From assembly GCA_013368315.1 (NCBI GenBank), contig JAACJM010000057.1, positions 1-64,000 of the forward strand: a DNA stretch of 64,000 nucleotides, in the 5' to 3' direction. Positions 59,601-64,000 of this stretch are shown one piece after another. The notes under the pieces were generated by a model. That model was not told the DNA's origin. It ran no database searches and was given only the letters and a program-made list of their open reading frames with translations. Position 1 is the first letter of the stretch, and each line of letters begins with the position of its first letter. Made by a program: the position numbers and the translations under genes. The stretch comes from Tetrapyrgos nigripes. Its lineage: Eukaryota; Basidiomycota; Agaricomycetes; Agaricales; Campanellaceae.

Positions 59601-59948
59601 ATCTACGGGTTGACCAGTGCTTTGCCAACGAGTCCTTCGAGCCCCTACCATACTGAACCCAATCCTTATATTTCACCGACTCAATCTCCCCAAACCATGT
59701 TATCCCAGAGCTCCCAACATCAACATTCCATGCAATATACGATGAACGGAAGTCACATGGATTCCTTCCCTCAATACTTCCCTGTCTACGATTATGGGTC
59801 AACCTCTTCTCTAAATGGATATGGATCTACTCCCACACTGGATGCCAATCCAACGCCTGGCCATGTACACAGGCACAGTTCTGGGTCTCCAGAACAGAAC
59901 ATAATGCACAATACTTGGGATGACTTTGTCGATGGTCTATCTATGTAA
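56660..59948 (+). CDS. Zn2Cys6 fungal-specific transcription factor
   Basis: Starts MSSHKKPEDPSQRKRRKGAT. The binuclear zinc cluster is assembled across the first intron (exon 1 56660-56745, exon 2 from 56796): CAECRRLKLRCDRAIPCSSC then VKRGCGAIC, matching CX2CX6CX5CX2CX8C. A tiny exon near 56,936-56,950 (about 13 nt) probably links it to the coiled dimerisation segment (LHEKIHELANRVRELEDALR). The fungal_trans middle domain follows in about six further exons, with LFIVLAIGCLMDTSLPPYNI, LFLSDRHGTNSGARWAINGL and WELFTYDSWQSWTFARPPSF. A Gln/Ser/Pro-rich C-terminus ends the protein at 59,948. Nuclear, DNA-binding. The target pathway cannot be told from sequence, and exact small-exon borders are uncertain. 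Confidence 0.85.
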
Positions 59949-60285
59949 AAACTTGTTTCTAGTCTGCTTTATCTGAAGGCATGTTTCCTTCTTGTACTAG
60001 CTAGCTAACGTATTTGTTTGTGCTTCTTTCTTTACTATTTTTTGCTGCAGTGTTATGGTCTGCTGTCTTATTCTGGATATCTCTTCTGCGTTTGTATACT
60101 TATATGTTGCTTGGTTAACTATGTGTATCTTCATGTAATCTTTCCAATCTCAGATTTGTGTTCATCGTCTCCTACGACATCGCAATCCCCTGGCTGTTCT
60201 TCTGACGTCATATATAATCATACAGTAAAGGCTATAAGTACCTAGCCAAAGCTAGAGCTTTTGAGCTAGGTCCACCATCATCATC
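59949..60285. other. Intergenic region
   Basis: Transcription-factor 3' flank and the upstream region of the HAD gene. Short T-rich runs only. Confidence 0.5.
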
Positions 60286-61075
60286 ATGAAAGCAAAGGTT
60301 GGAATACCTTCCTTCACTCTTCTGATATGCTGACGATGTATTTGTTCAGACAACCCACATCCTATTCGATTGCGATAACACGCTAGTTCTGTCAGAAGTC
60401 CTGGCTTTTGACGCCTGCGGTGAGCTGGCCAGTGAAATTCTAGAGAAACAAGGAATCAGCGAGAAATACACTGGTCCTCAGCTGATGAGCGAATTTGTGG
60501 GTCAAAACTTCCGTGGCATGGTAAACTCGTTGCAGCAAAAACACAACTTCCAGCTACCAGAAGACGAGATGAACAAGTATGTTTCTCTGGAAGAAGATCG
60601 CGTCATATCTAAACTGGAGGAGAAATTGGAGCCCTGCGATGGAGTCAATGAGCAGCTGGAGAAGTTGGCGAAGAGTGGAAAGTATACGTTTGCAGTCGTC
60701 AGTTCTTCGGCCCATAGGCGAGTCATGGCAAGCCTTGCCAAAGCTGGACAAATGTCCTATTTTTCTTCGGAGCGAGTCTTCTCCGCGGCCACATCGCTAG
60801 AAAAACCGACGTCCAAGCCAGATCCTGCCATTTATCTTCATGCATGTGAACGACTGGGCGTAGCACCAATGCAGTGCGTTGCGGTGGAGGATAGCAAAAG
60901 CGGAGCGTTGAGTGCAATTCGGGCAGGAATACCGGTCATAGCTTATGTCGGGAGTTATGAAACTGACGAGAAGCGAGAGGAAATGAGCAAGTCGTTGAAG
61001 GATTTGGGAGCGGCGGTAGTAATGCGCGAGTGGTCAGAGTTTGAATCCTGTCTGGAAACCATTGGGGCGGCATAG
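60286..61075 (+). CDS. HAD-superfamily hydrolase (phosphatase)
   Basis: Two exons (60286-60297 and 60350-61075, 52-nt intron) give 245 residues. The first exon encodes only MKAK. Motif I is LFDCDNTLV (DxD/N with the nucleophile Asp), motif II is VVSSSAHRRV, motif III Lys is in KPTSKPDPAIYLHA and motif IV is VAVEDSKSGALSAIRAGIPV. An all-helical cap lies between motifs I and II (FVGQNFRGMVNSLQQKHNFQ), placing it in subfamily I, like sugar-phosphate and beta-phosphoglucomutase-type enzymes. A small-molecule phosphatase is likely; the substrate cannot be named. Convergent with the Smr gene downstream. Confidence 0.88.
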
Positions 61076-61356
61076 AGAGACTTTCTATGTATTCAAGACT
61101 CCTAGAACATACAGATTGCTAGATGTTACCAGTAACTATCCAAGAGGGTATTTTCTTCCAAGTATAAACGTTGTGCAAGACATATGTACAAGAAACGACT
61201 AAAAAGATGAGTACAGCCAGTAGATATACGCAACACCATCGTACAGCGTTTTTTCCCCCCCCACAGAATTCCATATTATTTATACTAGAACAAATCCTTT
61301 TCATCAGTCCGCTTTTCTTTTCTTTACTTTCCTTTTGGTTCGCAGGTTTCCTTTTT

Positions 61357-64000
61357 CTATTCCGACGCATGTGTCAGAGCGTCAATGCAGATAATGCCAT
61401 CCCTCTCTGACCAGGGATAACTCCATCTGTGGATCCATTCGCGAACCCCCGTGGCAAGACGCGCTCGAGATGAGCCACGAGCAACGTCTTGAGTACCAGT
61501 GTGCTTCTGCTCGCCCACAATAATATATGCTAGGTCAACGTCAGCAAATAGCCGCAACAGCAATCAAAGAATAAACTTACCCAGTCCATAGAAGTGCTCC
61601 TGCTCAAGCTATCAAACCAATGAGTCAATAAATGTATAACACAATTGGAAAGCACTCACAGCCAACAAAAACTCTTCCAACACTTCTGTCGCTTCATTCG
61701 CATGAAGACCATGCAAGTCAAGCACCGCTTCTGCTCTCTCATCACTGGTCAACTTTCCATCGCCAACACTAGTGCTCGCAATGCCTAAACAGACACCCAA
61801 TCCCGCACCACATGATTTACCTCTATTAGTTCGATCAGCTGGCTCGTCAGACCAACTGGCATCACGATTCTTCACTGCTTGTTCTGTAAAACGCGCTCTT
61901 TCACGTACGATGTTGAGAGCAGCTTTGCCCATCTCAGAGCTCATTTTAGCATTGAGGTCATGTCCCTCTCGGCTGAATCTCTTGGCAGCCGCGCCATCAC
62001 CACGACGCCAGGCATCGGCAGCACGAGACAGACAAGCATTCCGAGCGGCACCGAGCTGCAAAGCGCGATTGCGATAGGCCATGTACATGTTGTTGAGTGC
62101 ATCTCCAGTCACCAATGTCGGTAATAACGTTGGAGGTCGCAAACGCAGGCGAGGTGAAGGTCTGGGTGCAATGATAGCTGACTTTCCATGGAGGTTTTCA
62201 GCAGAGGCTCCCATAACCTCTCGACGGACAGCAGAGTTGAGGTCAGGAACAGATGTCAATCCTAAAGACGAAGGAGGAGGAGGAGCTGGTTTCTTGACCG
62301 CCGCAGCGAATCTTGTGCGCCCAGGATCAGCGTATGGACTTCGTCTTGGTTTTCCACCGTTTCCGTTTTCGTAGTTGAGAGCAGGAAATTCGTCTGGGGG
62401 CGCAACCATAGGGATAGGATTTAGCTGGGGGCCCATGTTGACACGAGACATGGCGAGATTGAGGCTAGAAATGTCGACATCCTTTGGAAGATGGTGCAAA
62501 AACTCGCAGTTCTCCTGTTTTGCACAAGCTCCTCGTAGCCAGAAGCGACACAGAGCACGCTCCAAGTCATGGCTAGGAAAATGTCAAAAACAAGAAATCA
62601 ATAGAAAAACGGCAAGTGTCACACCTGAAACGGCAATCTGCCCTGAGACATTCACCAGCGACAAAGTATCGACAAACTCGATTTCCACCCGGGACTGGAC
62701 GTCCGTTGACATAGCGGGTTCCTGGGCGAGGCCCTTGGAAGGTTCCTCTTCCACGGCCATCCCTAGATACCAAGGTGACACCGCTTCCCATTTGCCGCAT
62801 CCTGACTTCGTGAGTGGGGAGGTTCTGGGGAAGAGCTCGGTCAATGAGCCAAGCTATAGACCGTTCAAAGTCATATCCATTGGCAACCAGTGCTTCCTCC
62901 ACCTCTGAAGGTGCGAGAGTGGAGCCGAAGACTGAGCTTAAAACGTCGAATGGGGTCATGCCATCTGTGAGGATAGCGTTCTCAGCTTCCTCTTCATTAT
63001 GACGATCGTTTGTGTCTTCATAGGAAGACATGTTGTTGATAGGACCTTCAAATGGAGCAGCGTAGGGGTTGAGTGATGGCGCGCCCATGTCCATGTAGAG
63101 TAGTTCATCTGGTGAACGCGATGAATTCGAAATGGCCGAGTCGAGCCACTGGGCATCAAAATCGGAGACGTCGATTGGTTGGAAGGATGGAAGAGGCCTG
63201 GGCCCAAAGGGATCGAATGGATCGTCCTCGTCACTGTCTGCGTCTGGACTGACAGAAGCACGCAAAGAGGAACTGGGTGTAAGAGAGCGCGTAAGACCCT
63301 GTTCTGGAAGAAGAGGGGCCGCTATGGCGAGATTGGAGGTTGCACGAAGGGGACTATGAGCCCACATATCAGGAGAAGGGGTCTCTGTGCGATTTGGGAT
63401 TGGATGACCGGCTGCAGACAAGGGACGCGGAATGGGTTTGAACTCTGAGGCCTTGGCATTCAAGAGACGCGGTGAAGACAGCGGGGATGCTGGAAGACTG
63501 GCAGTGAACTGAGCCTGTGTTTGTATTATATGGGTATGAGGCAGAACGGGAGAAGAGGTCGGAGAGACAGAGTAATCACTGCGTGCAGTCATGTATGAAG
63601 TGGCCTGGACACCTCCACTGGCCAAGGGAGAGGTCAACGGGGTATGAGGTCTACGGAATATTTGAGCGAGTGGAGAACCTGGAGCTGAGTTGGGCGTCTC
63701 TGGACGTGGCGGAAAGCGAGTGGAATGGGTGGAAGCTCTGGACGACGGCCTGGAGATAGGCCGGCGAGTTGGGGTCAGAAACAAGAACGGGACGCCTGCA
63801 GCATCGTCTCTGTGCTTATGCATGAGATCCAGAACATGCTGGTCGAGCTAGGATGAGAGGATAAGAAACGAACAGTACGGGGAAAGGGCAGAAAACACAC
63901 CGTCTGATCGTCCATCCCGTACGTGTCCTTGAGCAGGGCTTTGAGGTCGTCCTCATGTTCGTCAACAAGCAATGCTACGACGTTGTTGACGAGAGCAGTG
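61357..64000 (-). CDS. CUE-like / CCCH zinc finger / Smr domain protein (5' partial)
   Basis: Runs off the right edge, so the N-terminus is missing. Exons: beyond 64000 to 63901, 63847-62625, 62572-61660, 61608-61581, 61529-61357. In order: a helical N-terminal stretch (ALLKDTYGMDDQ); a Ser/Pro-rich region; a CUE-like module (LSSVFGSTLAPSEVEEALVA, FERSIAWLID). Two CCCH fingers are split by an intron, with first-finger Cys CRYFVAGECLRADC and second finger CRFWLRGACAKQENCEFLH. DUF1771 follows (RNACLSRAADAWRRGDGAAA), then Smr (LDLHGLHANEATEVLEEFL, YIIVGEQKHT). Smr domains are nucleases acting on stalled ribosomes' mRNA in yeast Cue2. An RNA-quality-control role is inferred. Confidence 0.88.

Overview
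The window is nuclear DNA of a basidiomycete fungus, most likely an agaricomycete. Nearly every host gene is broken by GT-AG introns of about 45-60 nt. The protein families are fungal (Rho3, Lrg1-type LIM-RhoGAP, Zn2Cys6 regulator, Ric8), and the transposons are types expanded in mushroom-forming fungi (Ty3/gypsy elements including a chromovirus, and a DDE transposase with a Cys-rich insert).

Layout. Positions 1-8,100 hold sparse, partly decayed genes: a broken lineage-type gene, an acidic/Pro-rich repeat protein, a decayed Lys/Pro-rich gene and a GIY-YIG/T5orf172-like gene with a 543-nt intron. Positions 8,200-30,700 are a transposon graveyard. It contains a DDE transposon, a gag remnant split by a tRNA-headed SINE with a clear target-site duplication, a hAT-like MITE, an LTR followed by an inverted LTR copy, a reverse-strand gypsy gag remnant, a decayed chromovirus (18,990-26,329) carrying an antisense spliced Cys-cluster gene between its chromodomain and 3' LTR, a second gypsy pol fragment and a 569-bp nearly fully palindromic Harbinger-like MITE. 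Positions 31,500-64,000 are gene-dense host chromosome.

Host genes from 31.5 kb, in order: Bem3-like PX-PH-RhoGAP (-), iron-sulfur L-serine dehydratase (+), a DUF7330-like protein (+), RIC8 (+), ornithine decarboxylase (-), ribosomal protein L15 (-), a small membrane protein (-), LRG1-like LIM-RhoGAP (+), RHO3 (-), a coiled-coil protein (+), a Zn2Cys6 transcription factor (+), a HAD phosphatase (+) and a CUE/CCCH/Smr protein (-, runs off the right end). Several act in Rho GTPase or G-protein signalling and cell polarity, though nothing shows coordinated control.

The most notable observations are the serine dehydratase gene, which reads as 26 exons with four of only 7-10 nt and an internal frameshift; three GC-AG introns in neighbouring genes; tiny coding exons in RHO3 and RPL15; the antisense gene inside the chromovirus; and several structurally complete non-autonomous elements. 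Exon boundaries were worked out by hand from reading frame, splice consensus and family conservation, and were phase-checked for the main genes. No database search was possible.
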